From positions 186,001-250,000 of the forward strand of contig NZ_JAFCJJ010000006.1 in assembly GCF_018131015.1 (NCBI RefSeq): a DNA stretch of 64,000 bases. The letters run 5' to 3'. Shown here one piece after another: positions 43,806 through 51,971 of this stretch. This DNA comes from Bradyrhizobium diazoefficiens (GTDB lineage Bacteria > Pseudomonadota > Alphaproteobacteria > Rhizobiales > Xanthobacteraceae). Below the pieces are notes generated by a model. It worked only from the letters and a program-made list of their open reading frames with translations. It made no database searches and was not told the origin of the DNA. The number at the start of each line of letters is the position of its first letter. Position 1 is the stretch's first letter. The translations under genes were made by a program, and so were the position numbers.

Positions 43806-43834
43806 GCCAAGATCAACTTGGCCGGCCCTGTCAA
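43806..43834 (-). promoter_or_regulatory. Possible dctA promoter with inverted repeat
   Basis: On the minus strand, a consensus -35 TTGACA (43834-43829) is followed by GCCAAG-TTGAT-CTTGGC (43822-43806), a perfect 6-bp inverted repeat that falls where the spacer and -10 should be. The -10 itself is poor, which suits an activated or repressed promoter. Weak evidence. Confidence 0.3.
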
Positions 43835-43861
43835 TCGGAACCGTTGGTCAGAGCGCGCGCC

Positions 43862-44476
43862 TCACAGGCGGCGATCGAGGATCCGGCGTGCCGCCGGCAT
43901 CAGCGCCGCGCCAAGCGCATTCTTGACCAGGGAGGCCGCAATGAACGGCACGATGCCGACTTGCCAGGCCTTGGCCGCGCCGAGGCCGAGACCAAGAGCC
44001 AGCCAGCCGAATCCGGCGGCCAGAATGACAACGTGCCCAACGGCCATCGCCGCGAACAGCCGGATCACGCTGCGATCCCAGCCACGCTCGGCAAGCCAGC
44101 CGGTGATGAAGGCCGCGCCGACGAAGCCGAACAGATAGCCCGCGGTCGGGCCGACCAGCGGTGCAATGCCACCCACGGGACCGGCGAACACGGGCAGCCC
44201 CATCGCGCCCTCGGCGAGGTAGGCCAGCATGGTGGCGGTGCCAAGCCGCCAGCCATAAGCGGCCCCGATCACCAGCACCGCCAGCGTCTGCAGCGTCATG
44301 GGAACGTAAGGCAGCGGCAGGTTCACCTTGGCCGACAGCGCCATCAGCGCGGTCCCCAGCGCAACCAGCACGACGGCGCGCAAGGCGCCGACGCGTTCGC
44401 CCGGACGGGCTGGCCACATCAACGCGGCGAGAGAGGCATGCGGTGTGGCGGCGGACGAGACGAAACGATCAGGCAA
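43862..44476 (-). CDS. bioY: Biotin transporter BioY
   Basis: 204 aa, six hydrophobic helices. Family pattern: ALSAKVNLPLPYVPMTLQTLAVLVIGAAYGWRLGTATMLAYLAEGAMGLPVFAG and GPTAGYLFGFVGAAFITG. BioY is the substrate-binding membrane subunit for biotin uptake; it can work with a shared ECF module or alone. The start is uncertain: TTG at 44476 has GCGGAG 7 nt upstream; an ATG at 44419 would give 185 aa. The biotin-dependent AccB/AccC are encoded about 6 kb away. It lies 37 nt after the aminotransferase gene. Confidence 0.88.
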   Translation of the reverse strand: MPDRFVSSAATPHASLAALMWPARPGERVGALRAVVLVALGTALMALSAKVNLPLPYVPMTLQTLAVLVIGAAYGWRLGTATMLAYLAEGAMGLPVFAGPVGGIAPLVGPTAGYLFGFVGAAFITGWLAERGWDRSVIRLFAAMAVGHVVILAAGFGWLALGLGLGAAKAWQVGIVPFIAASLVKNALGAALMPAARRILDRRL

Positions 44477-44513
44477 GTTGAACTCCGCTAAGGTTGGTCG
44501 AAAGCTGGCGCGG

Positions 44514-45701
44514 TTATTTAAGCCACTCAGCAATCCGGTCAACTGCCTCCAGCATCTCCTGTGCCGAACGCGCATAGGAGAAGCGTATGAACGAACGACC
44601 ATGGATCGGATCGAAGTCGAGCCCCGGGGTCGCCGCCACGCGGGCCTGCTCCAGCATCTGCTTGGCGAACTCGAAACTGTCTGATGTGAAGTGCGAGACG
44701 TCGGCATAGAGGTAGAACGCGCCGTCCGCCGGCAGGAATTTTTTGAGCCCGGCCTTGGGCAATCCCTCGATCAGGATGCGGCGGTTCTCCTGATAGCCAT
44801 GCTTGATCTCCTCCATCTCGGCGGCGCCGTCGAAGGCCGCTTCCGCCGCGATCTGCGACAGCGACGGCACCGAGATCGACAGGTTCTGCTGCAGCCGCTC
44901 GATCGGCCGCACCAGAATCTCGGGCACGACCATCCAGCCGACGCGCCAGCCCGTCATGCAGAAATATTTCGAGAACGAGTTGATCACGAGGGCGTGGCTG
45001 GACAGCGCGGCGGCCGTCACCGCCGGGAACGCGTAGTCGAGCCCGTGATAGATCTCGTCGGAGATGAAGCGGATGCCTGCATCCTCGGCGGCCGCGATCA
45101 GGCCCGACAGCGCCTCGCGGGACATCATGGTCCCGGTCGGATTGGCCGGGCTGCCGACCAGAACGCCTTTCAGCGGCGCCTTGCGATGTGCCGCGAGCAG
45201 AGCCTCGCCGGTCAGCGCGTGGCGCGTTGCGTCCGTGGTCTCGATCAGCACCGGCTCGCAGCCGAGCGCGGTCAGGATGTGGCGGTACGGCGGATAGCCC
45301 GGCACTGTCACCGCCACCCGGTCACCGGGCTCGAACATCGACAGGAAGGCCAGGATGAAGCCGCCCGAGGAGCCGGTTGTCACCACGATCCGCTCAGGGC
45401 TGACGTCGCAGCCATAGGCATCGCGATAGTGCCGCGCGATCCGCTCGCGGAGCGAGGGGATGCCGAGCGCCGAGGTGTAGTCGATCCGCCCGGCCTCGAG
45501 CGCCGCATGGGCGGCTGCGATCGCGGTCTTCGGCGCGCCGGTTGCGGGCTGGCCGACCTCCATGTGGATGACGTGGCCTCCGGCCGCCTCGATTCGGGCT
45601 GCCGCGGCCATCACGTCCATCACCATGAAGGGGGGAACATCGCTGCGGCGGGAGGGCTCGAGCCACTGCCCTACCCGGTTCCTCAATGTCGCATCGTGCA
45701 T
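44514..45701 (-). CDS. PLP-dependent aminotransferase, class I/II
   Basis: 395 aa, fold type I. Seen: HVIHMEVGQPATGAP, YTSALGIPSLRERIARHY, TTGSSGGFILAFL, SPANPTGTMMSREAL, ISDEIYHGLDY, and the PLP lysine in NSFSKYFCMTGWRVGW, with RFSYARS near the C-terminus. Substrate specificity cannot be set from sequence; it resembles aspartate/aromatic-type enzymes of the I-gamma group. It probably shares a transcript with bioY. Divergent from the M48 protease gene. Confidence 0.92.
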   Translation of the reverse strand: MHDATLRNRVGQWLEPSRRSDVPPFMVMDVMAAAARIEAAGGHVIHMEVGQPATGAPKTAIAAAHAALEAGRIDYTSALGIPSLRERIARHYRDAYGCDVSPERIVVTTGSSGGFILAFLSMFEPGDRVAVTVPGYPPYRHILTALGCEPVLIETTDATRHALTGEALLAAHRKAPLKGVLVGSPANPTGTMMSREALSGLIAAAEDAGIRFISDEIYHGLDYAFPAVTAAALSSHALVINSFSKYFCMTGWRVGWMVVPEILVRPIERLQQNLSISVPSLSQIAAEAAFDGAAEMEEIKHGYQENRRILIEGLPKAGLKKFLPADGAFYLYADVSHFTSDSFEFAKQMLEQARVAATPGLDFDPIHGRSFIRFSYARSAQEMLEAVDRIAEWLK

Positions 45702-45867
45702 CGATTTCTGCTATTTCGCTGGCGGATCAGTCCGTCCGGTCCGGAAAACGGGGTGCTTGCGCCCCACACTGGCCGCATTGTACGGCTCATAAGGGCATAT
45801 CGCGTATCCGGGCCGCCGCCAATCGCCAAAACCAATCGTGGAACCGGTTGCCAGACCCGCGTGCCCC

Positions 45868-45922
45868 AAGAACCGTTTGTCTAAGAACCGCTTGCCGAAG
45901 ACCGTTTGACCCCGACCGCTTG
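45868..45922 (+). repeat. 15-bp tandem repeat abutting the M48 protease start
   Basis: Three near copies of AAGAACCGTTTGTCT (45868-45882, 45883-45897, 45898-45912) plus a partial fourth, all sharing ACCGYTTG. The partial copy ends at the ATG, so the repeat array occupies the ribosome-binding region; no normal SD is present. Confidence 0.75.
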
Positions 45923-47326
45923 ATGTTGCTCCAGATCGCATTGCGCAAGAAGGCCTCCGCCCTCACCGCCCTCGTCACGGCGGCGGCGGTCGCGCTGTTA
46001 CCGATGCCGGCCGCGCGCGCGCAGTCGAAGGGCCCCCCGGTCCTGCGCGACACCGAGACCGAGCAGCTCCTGCGCGAATACACCCGCCCGATCCTGCGCG
46101 TCGCCGGCCTGGAGAGGCAGAACATCCAGATGGTGATCCTCAACGACGGCACGTTCAACGCGTTCGTCGCCGATGGTCGCCGCATCTTCGTCAACTGGGG
46201 CGCGATGCTGCAGTCGGAGACGCCGAACCAGATCATCGGCGTGCTCGCGCACGAGACCGGGCATCTGGCGGGCGGGCATTTGTCCAAGCTGCGCGAGCAG
46301 CTCGCCAATGCGCAGACCCAGATGATCATCGCCATGCTGCTCGGCGCCGGCGCGCTCGCGGCGGGCGCGAGCCGTGGCAACAATGCCGGCAACAACGGCC
46401 TTGCCAATGCCGGCGCCGCCGCGATCGCCGGGCCGGGGGAGATGATCCGCCGCTCGCTGTTGTCCTACCAGCGTCAGCAGGAGGAGAACGCCGACCGCGC
46501 CGGCGTCAAATTCCTGACCGCGACCCAGCAGTCGCCGAAGGGCATGTACGAGACCTTCAAGCGCTTCACCAGCGAGAGCCTGTTCGCCGCGCATGGCGCC
46601 GACCCCTATCTGCAGTCGCACCCGATGCCGGCCGAGCGCGTCGCGGCACTGCAGGAATTCGCCAGCTCCAGCCCCTATTGGGACAAGAAGGACGATCCGG
46701 CGCTGCAGCTCCGCCACGATATGGTGCGCGCCAAGATTTCCGCCTTCATGGAGCGGCCGGAGACGGTGTACCGCCGGTATCCACTCTCCAACGACAGCAT
46801 GCCGGCGCGCTATGCGCGGGCCATCAGCACCTATCTGCATGGGGACCTGCGCAGCGCGCTCGCCCAGATCGACGCGCTGATCGCGGTGCAGCCGAACAAT
46901 CCGTACTTCTACGAAGTGCGCGGCCAGGCCCTGCTTGAAAGCGGCAAGCCGGCCGAGGCCATCGCTCCCCTGCGCAAGGCTGTCGCACTCTCGAACAACG
47001 CGCCCCTCATCGAGATGTTACTTGGGCAGGCTCTGGTCGGATCGGATAATAAGGCCTACACCGACGACGCCATTCGGATCCTCCGCGCTGCGGTGGCCAG
47101 GGAGCCCGAGGCGCCGATCGGCTACACCCAGCTCGCCATGGCCTACGGCCGGAAGGGAGACTATGCCGAAGCGGATCTCGCCTCGGCCCAGGCCGCTTAC
47201 CTGCGCGGCGACAACAAGACCGCCCGCGAGCTTGCCACGCGCGCGAAGACCCGCTTCGCCGTCGGTACGCCCGGCTGGGTCAAGGCCGACGACATCGTGG
47301 CGTCGAAGCCGCCGCGCAACAACTAG
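45923..47326 (+). CDS. M48 family metalloprotease with TPR domain (BepA-like)
   Basis: 467 aa. A signal peptide (about 1-34, ending AARAQ) sends it to the periplasm. The zinc site is HETGHLAGGH with the third ligand in EENADRAG. TPR-like helices fill the C-terminal 200 residues (YEVRGQALLESGKPAEAIAPLRKAV). BepA-type proteases clear or mature outer-membrane beta-barrel proteins. Start at ATG 45923, directly before the signal peptide; the longer frame from 45686 is not coding. Confidence 0.92.
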   Translation: MLLQIALRKKASALTALVTAAAVALLPMPAARAQSKGPPVLRDTETEQLLREYTRPILRVAGLERQNIQMVILNDGTFNAFVADGRRIFVNWGAMLQSETPNQIIGVLAHETGHLAGGHLSKLREQLANAQTQMIIAMLLGAGALAAGASRGNNAGNNGLANAGAAAIAGPGEMIRRSLLSYQRQQEENADRAGVKFLTATQQSPKGMYETFKRFTSESLFAAHGADPYLQSHPMPAERVAALQEFASSSPYWDKKDDPALQLRHDMVRAKISAFMERPETVYRRYPLSNDSMPARYARAISTYLHGDLRSALAQIDALIAVQPNNPYFYEVRGQALLESGKPAEAIAPLRKAVALSNNAPLIEMLLGQALVGSDNKAYTDDAIRILRAAVAREPEAPIGYTQLAMAYGRKGDYAEADLASAQAAYLRGDNKTARELATRAKTRFAVGTPGWVKADDIVASKPPRNN

Positions 47327-47429
47327 CACGACGCCGCACATCACCACCGACGACGCCACGACACCGACCAACGACCGTTAAGTCCGCCGGGACCGTTTCC
47401 CAAACCTGCTCTGGATAGAGGATTTGCCA

Positions 47430-48197
47430 ATGCCATCGCTGCGCCTGATTGCCCCCGTGCTCGTTGCGCTCGCCCTGCTCGGCGCAACCGGACCGGCTTC
47501 GGCCGACAGCTTCTCGGATGCCCAGCGCACCGACATCGAGGCCATCGTGCGAAACTACCTCGTCACCCATCCCGAGGTGCTCGAGGAGGCCATGGCCGAG
47601 CTCAGCAAGCGCCAGGCCGCCGCCGAGGCGCAGAAGCACGAGGCCAGCATCGCGCAGAACGCCGACGTGATCTTCAACTCGCCGCGCCAGGTCGTGCTCG
47701 GCAACAAGGAGGGCGACGTCACCTTCGTCGAGTTCTTCGATTACAATTGCGGCTACTGCAAGCGCGCGATGGCCGACATGCTCGACCTCATGAAAGGCGA
47801 TTCCAAGCTCAAGGTCGTGCTGAAGGAGTTTCCGGTCCTGAGCCAGGGTTCGGTCGAGGCTGCGCAGGTCGCGGTCGCCGTGCACATGCAGGATCCGGGC
47901 GGCAAGAAATATCTCGACTTCCACCAGAAACTGCTCGGCGGCCGCGGTCAGGCCGACAAGGCGCGCGCGCTCCAGGCAGCCAAGGAGGCCGGGCTCGACA
48001 CCGCCAGGATCGAGAAGGACATCTCCGGTCCCGAGGTCCGCGCCACCATCGAGGAAAACTTCAAGCTTGCCGAAGCGATGGGCATGAACGGCACGCCGAG
48101 CTACGTGATCGGCAAGCAGATCGTGGTTGGCGCCATCGGTCTCGACGGTCTCAAGGAAAAGATCGGGATCGCGCGCTGCGGCAAGGCGACTTGCTGA
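47430..48197 (+). CDS. DsbA-family thiol oxidoreductase
   Basis: 255 aa. Signal peptide of about 25 residues (GPASADS), a helical N-terminal extension, then a thioredoxin fold with the active site FFDYNCGYCKRA and the cis-Pro segment MNGTPSYVIG. Resembles the Com1/ScsC-like group found in alphaproteobacteria. It oxidises or isomerises disulfides of periplasmic proteins. Two further Cys near the C-terminus (ARCGKATC) are unusual and could form a structural or second redox pair. It is 103 bp after the M48 gene and ends at a strong terminator. Confidence 0.92.
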   Translation: MPSLRLIAPVLVALALLGATGPASADSFSDAQRTDIEAIVRNYLVTHPEVLEEAMAELSKRQAAAEAQKHEASIAQNADVIFNSPRQVVLGNKEGDVTFVEFFDYNCGYCKRAMADMLDLMKGDSKLKVVLKEFPVLSQGSVEAAQVAVAVHMQDPGGKKYLDFHQKLLGGRGQADKARALQAAKEAGLDTARIEKDISGPEVRATIEENFKLAEAMGMNGTPSYVIGKQIVVGAIGLDGLKEKIGIARCGKATC

Positions 48198-48227
48198 CAC
48201 GCGCGCCTGCAACTCACGCATGCAACG

Positions 48228-48253
48228 AGGCCGGCTGAAAAGCCGGCCTTTTT
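48228..48253 (+). terminator. Intrinsic terminator after DsbA-family gene
   Basis: AGGCCGGCT (48228-48236), loop GAAA, AGCCGGCCT (48241-48249), then T-run to 48253. Perfect 9-bp stem with a GNRA-like tetraloop, 30 bp after the stop codon. Confidence 0.92.
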
Positions 48254-48336
48254 CGTGGGCCGCATTCTGGCGCCAATCCGGCGCGCGCGTTCATCTCGCG
48301 TTTAGCAAACAAATGCCGCGGAACCGCTGATGTTCC

Positions 48337-48361
48337 GGAACAACTCAAATGTCCTTTCGTT
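48337..48361 (+). promoter_or_regulatory. EcfG-type general stress promoter
   Basis: GGAAC (48337-48341), 16 nt, CGTT (48358-48361). This is an exact match to the alphaproteobacterial EcfG consensus GGAAC-N16/17-CGTT, 45 bp before the DUF1236 ATG. Confidence 0.75.
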
Positions 48362-48406
48362 GTCGGCGCGGGCAATGACGCAAAAGAAACACGTGAGGAG
48401 AATTCG

Positions 48407-49189
48407 ATGTCGAACCGCTTTATGATCTCGGTTGCCGCACTCGCGCTCGTCGCAGGCACCGGCCTGGCGAACGCACAGGGCACCATGAACCGCGAGAGCG
48501 GCGGCGCCGGCGCGCAGCCGACGCAGCATTCGCAGCCGTCCGGCGGCGCAGCCGAGCGCGGCTCGATGGGCAAGGAATCCGCCAAGCCCGAGAAGGGCAC
48601 GGTCGGCCAGGCCGGCGGCTCCAGCACCATGAAGTCCGGCGAGGAGAAGTCCTCCGGCGCCATGAAGGACGAGCACTCCGGCCGCGAGATGAACAAGAAC
48701 GCGACCGAGGACAAGTCCGGCGCCACCAAGGGCCAGCGCACCGATGAACGCGCGCAGGGCCAGCAGGACAAGTCCAAGAGCATGAGCCAGGACACCAAGT
48801 CCGGCGCCAAGGACATGAAGGCTGAAGACAACAAGGCTGGTGGCGCCGCCAAGAGCAACAGTGCGGAGACCCGTCCGGCCGCGACCGACAGTAAGTCGCA
48901 GACCACGACTGGCAACGCCGCGACTTCGGCAACCGCCGCTCCCCCGGCCGAAAAGCGGACGCAGATCGCATCCGAGATCAAGTCGGCCAATATCCAAGAG
49001 GCCACCAACGTCAACTTCAACGTCTCGGTTGGTGCCACGATCCCGGCCTCCGTGCACTTCTATCCGCTGCCGGCACGGATTGTCGAAATCTACCCGGAAT
49101 GGCGCGGCTATGAGGTTATCCGGGTGCACGGCCGGTACGTCATCGTCCGTCCGCAGACGCGCGAGATCGTGTACATCATCGAGGGCTAA
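48407..49189 (+). CDS. DUF1236 family exported protein
   Basis: 260 aa. Signal peptide of 24 residues ending in GLANAQ. Residues 25-180 are a low-complexity hydrophilic region rich in Gly, Ser, Lys, Glu, Asp and Ala with no Cys, resembling an LEA or hydrophilin-like disordered stretch. The C-terminal 75 residues hold the DUF1236 domain (VHFYPLPARIVEIYPEWRGYEVIRVHGRYVIVRP). Function unknown; likely periplasmic or outer-surface stress protein, in line with the EcfG-type promoter. The RBS GAGGAG is good. A terminator follows. Confidence 0.9.
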   Translation: MSNRFMISVAALALVAGTGLANAQGTMNRESGGAGAQPTQHSQPSGGAAERGSMGKESAKPEKGTVGQAGGSSTMKSGEEKSSGAMKDEHSGREMNKNATEDKSGATKGQRTDERAQGQQDKSKSMSQDTKSGAKDMKAEDNKAGGAAKSNSAETRPAATDSKSQTTTGNAATSATAAPPAEKRTQIASEIKSANIQEATNVNFNVSVGATIPASVHFYPLPARIVEIYPEWRGYEVIRVHGRYVIVRPQTREIVYIIEG

Positions 49190-49211
49190 GCCGCCTCGCT
49201 GAAGCCAAATG

Positions 49212-49243
49212 AGCCCCTGCTGGGAAGACCGGCAGGGGCTTTT
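49212..49243 (+). terminator. Intrinsic terminator of DUF1236 gene
   Basis: AGCCCCTGC (49212-49220), loop of 11, GCAGGGGCT (49232-49240) and TTTT. Located 22 bp after the stop codon. The remaining 200 bp before aroQ hold no recognisable feature. Confidence 0.88.
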
Positions 49244-49446
49244 GGCCTGTTGGGCGGGTCCCCCGCCGTTCCCGGTCCGGCAGCCATTCTTCGGACTGGT
49301 TAACAAGCAATTTCCGTAGGTTCCGCACAGGTTTTTGCCCACTGGATGAGGGGGTTGAAGCTGCTTGGAAGGCCTTCAAGGCTTCCCCTTGGACGCTTTG
49401 TTACCTATAACGCGGCCACGCCGAAGCACCCTCTGCCGGGATAGGA

Positions 49447-49914
49447 ATGGCCGAACCAGCAACCAACACCATCCTCGTTCTCAACGGGCCGAACCTCAAC
49501 ATGTTGGGGACGCGCGAGCCCGAGAAGTATGGCCATGCGACGCTGGCCGACGTCGAGCAGCTCTGCCGGGAGACCGCGGCGCAGTTCGGCCTCGAGGCCG
49601 ATTGCCGGCAATCCAACCGCGAGGGCGAGCTGATCGACTTCATCCACGAGGCGCACCGGCGCAAGATGAAGGGCATCATCATCAACGCCGGCGGCTATTC
49701 CCACACCTCGATCGCGCTGCACGACGCGCTGCTCGCGGTGCAGATCCCGACGGTCGAGGTGCACGTGACCAACATTCACGCCCGCGAGAGTTTCCGTCAC
49801 CATTCCTACACCGCACGCGCGGCTTTCGCCTCGCTCTGCGGCTTCGGTGTCGAGGGCTACCGCCTCGCCATCCAGGGCCTTGCCGCCAAGCTCGGCATCA
49901 AGGCCAAAGCCTGA
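49447..49914 (+). CDS. aroQ: Type II 3-dehydroquinate dehydratase
   Basis: 155 aa. [19 protein letters not shown] opens the protein with the flexible-loop Arg and Tyr; [32 protein letters not shown] with the catalytic His region, and [20 protein letters not shown] complete the family signature. It performs the third step of the shikimate pathway. First gene of the aroQ-accB-accC order conserved in many proteobacteria; a 37-nt gap separates it from accB. Confidence 0.96.
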   Translation: MAEPATNTILVLNGPNLNMLGTREPEKYGHATLADVEQLCRETAAQFGLEADCRQSNREGELIDFIHEAHRRKMKGIIINAGGYSHTSIALHDALLAVQIPTVEVHVTNIHARESFRHHSYTARAAFASLCGFGVEGYRLAIQGLAAKLGIKAKA

Positions 49915-49951
49915 CGCTCCCTTTTCACACAGAACATTCGGATCAAAGAAC

Positions 49952-50449
49952 ATGGCGCGCCAGCCAGACGACAAAGCAGCCGCAAAGTTTTCCAGCGACG
50001 ATTCTGCGCTCGTCCGCGAGCTCGCCCTGCTGCTCGACGAGACCAGCCTCACCGAGATCGAGATCGAGCGCGCCGGCCTGCGCCTGCGCGTCGCCCGCAA
50101 CATCAGCGTCGCCGCGACCATGCCGATGCCGGTGGCGCACGCGGCCCATGTGCCGGTCGCCGCGGCTTCCGCCGCCGCAGCGCCGGCAGCGCCCGCCGCC
50201 GACCTGTCGAAGCACCCGGGCGCCGTGACCTCGCCGATGGTCGGCACCGCCTATTGGGCGCCGGAGCCCGGCGCAAAGCCGTTCATCGAGGTCGGCAGCA
50301 AGGTGTCCGTCGGCCAGACGCTGCTGATCATCGAGGCGATGAAGACCATGAACCAGATCCCCTCGCCGCGCGCCGGCACGGTGACCCAGATCCTGGTCGA
50401 GGACGGTCAGCCCGTCGAGTACGGCGAGCCGCTCGTCATCATTGAGTAA
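49952..50449 (+). CDS. accB: Biotin carboxyl carrier protein of acetyl-CoA carboxylase
   Basis: 165 aa. N-terminal helical part ([30 protein letters not shown]), an Ala/Pro-rich hinge at about 55-88 and the biotinyl domain with the biotin-acceptor Lys in [11 protein letters not shown]. It carries the carboxyl group between AccC and AccAD for malonyl-CoA synthesis. Start at ATG 49952, preceded by AAAGAAC. Confidence 0.96.
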   Translation: MARQPDDKAAAKFSSDDSALVRELALLLDETSLTEIEIERAGLRLRVARNISVAATMPMPVAHAAHVPVAAASAAAAPAAPAADLSKHPGAVTSPMVGTAYWAPEPGAKPFIEVGSKVSVGQTLLIIEAMKTMNQIPSPRAGTVTQILVEDGQPVEYGEPLVIIE

Positions 50450-50508
50450 CGTTGGGGGCAGCCTGCCTGCCCTCGCCGCCTTTCGCGCGCCAGTATTCTA
50501 AGGGCACC

Positions 50509-51867
50509 ATGTTCGACAAGATCCTCATAGCCAATCGCGGCGAGATCGCCCTTCGCATTCTGCGGGCCTGCAAGGAGCTCGGCATCGCCACCGTCGCCGT
50601 GCACTCCACCGCCGACGCCGACGCCATGCATGTGCGCCTGTCGGACGAGAGCGTCTGCATCGGGCCGCCGCCGTCGAAGGACAGCTATCTCAACGTGCCG
50701 GCGCTGCTCGCGGCTTGCGAGATCACCGGTGCCGATGCCGTCCATCCCGGCTACGGCTTTCTGTCGGAAAACGCGCGCTTCGCGGAAATCCTGTCCGAGC
50801 ACAATCTGCATTTCATCGGACCCAAGGCCGAGCACATCCGCCTGATGGGCGACAAGATCGAGGCCAAGAAGACGGCCAAGCGGCTCGGCATCCCCGTGGT
50901 GCCGGGCTCCGACGGCGCGGTCGGCCCCGACGACGACGCCATGACGATCGCGAAGAAGATCGGCTTTCCCGTGCTGGTGAAGGCGGCGGCCGGCGGCGGC
51001 GGCCGCGGCATGAAGGTCGCGCACAGCGAGGCCGACCTCCAGCTGGCGCTGTCGACGGCGGCCACCGAGGCCAAATCCGCCTTTGGCGATGCCTCCGTCT
51101 ATCTCGAAAAATATCTGCAGAAGCCGCGCCATATCGAGATCCAGATCCTCGGCGACGGCCGCGGCGGCGCGATCCATCTCGGCGAACGCGACTGCTCGCT
51201 GCAGCGCCGCCACCAGAAAGTCTGGGAGGAAGGGCCCTCCCCGGTGCTCGCCGCAGCAGCGCGCGCCAGGATCGGCGAGACCTGCGCGAAGGCGATGCGC
51301 GAGATGAAATATCTCGGCGTCGGCACCATCGAATTCCTGTTCGAGGACGGCGAGTTCTACTTCATCGAGATGAACACCCGCATCCAGGTCGAGCATCCCG
51401 TCACCGAGAGCATCACCGACATCGACCTCGTGCTGGAGCAGATCCGCATCGCCGCCGGCGGCGAATTGCCGGCGAAGCAGGACGAAGTGCAGATCATCGG
51501 CCACGCCATCGAGTGCCGCATCAACGCGGAGAACCCGCAGACCTTCCGACCCTCGCCCGGCCGCATCTCGCAATATCACCCGCCCGGCGGGCTCGGCGTG
51601 CGGATCGATTCCGCGGTCTACCAAGGCTACACCATCCCGCCCTATTACGATTCCCTCGTCGGCAAGCTGATCGTGCACGGCAAGACCCGCGCCGAATGCC
51701 TGATGCGGCTGCGGCGGGCGCTCGACGAGATGGTGGTGGACGGCATCGAGACGACACTGCCGCTGTTCCGCGACCTCGTGCGCCAGGACGACATCATCAA
51801 CGGCGATTACCACATCCACTGGCTGGAACAGTATCTGGCCGGCCAGGCGGAACCGGCCGCCAAATAA
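50509..51867 (+). CDS. accC: Biotin carboxylase
   Basis: 452 aa. [25 protein letters not shown] is the family start; ATP-grasp features [13 protein letters not shown] (Gly-rich loop), [24 protein letters not shown] and the [13 protein letters not shown] stretch are intact. It carboxylates the biotin on AccB using ATP and bicarbonate. It follows accB by 59 nt. AAGGG precedes the ATG. Confidence 0.97.
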   Translation: MFDKILIANRGEIALRILRACKELGIATVAVHSTADADAMHVRLSDESVCIGPPPSKDSYLNVPALLAACEITGADAVHPGYGFLSENARFAEILSEHNLHFIGPKAEHIRLMGDKIEAKKTAKRLGIPVVPGSDGAVGPDDDAMTIAKKIGFPVLVKAAAGGGGRGMKVAHSEADLQLALSTAATEAKSAFGDASVYLEKYLQKPRHIEIQILGDGRGGAIHLGERDCSLQRRHQKVWEEGPSPVLAAAARARIGETCAKAMREMKYLGVGTIEFLFEDGEFYFIEMNTRIQVEHPVTESITDIDLVLEQIRIAAGGELPAKQDEVQIIGHAIECRINAENPQTFRPSPGRISQYHPPGGLGVRIDSAVYQGYTIPPYYDSLVGKLIVHGKTRAECLMRLRRALDEMVVDGIETTLPLFRDLVRQDDIINGDYHIHWLEQYLAGQAEPAAK

Positions 51868-51881
51868 TCTCCCCACCGCTT

Positions 51882-51906
51882 GGAACCCTTTGGTGCCAAT
51901 CGCGTT
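51882..51906 (+). promoter_or_regulatory. EcfG-type general stress promoter before the phosphorelay cluster
   Basis: GGAAC (51882-51886), 16 nt, CGTT (51903-51906): exact consensus match. It lies in the 104-bp gap between accC and the histidine kinase, 66 bp before the GTG start. Confidence 0.75.
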
Positions 51907-51971
51907 CTCGACGCGGGGCCGTGTCCAGGGGGCGTTTTGAATTCCACTGAGCCTGACAGAGCGAGACCGTC

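Noticed and set aside
43777..43861. Sigma-54 promoter for dctA
   Set aside because: No TGGCAC-N5-TTGC element is present; the closest string lacks the GC at -12.
44477..44513. Possible BioR site (TTAAATAA) before bioY
   Set aside because: It does not match the longer palindromic BioR consensus TTATMKATAA that I know; only an A/T-rich octamer is present.
48320..48341. An additional EcfG -35 (GGAAC at 48320)
   Set aside because: The position 16-17 nt downstream does not contain CGTT; only the GGAAC at 48337 has correct spacing.
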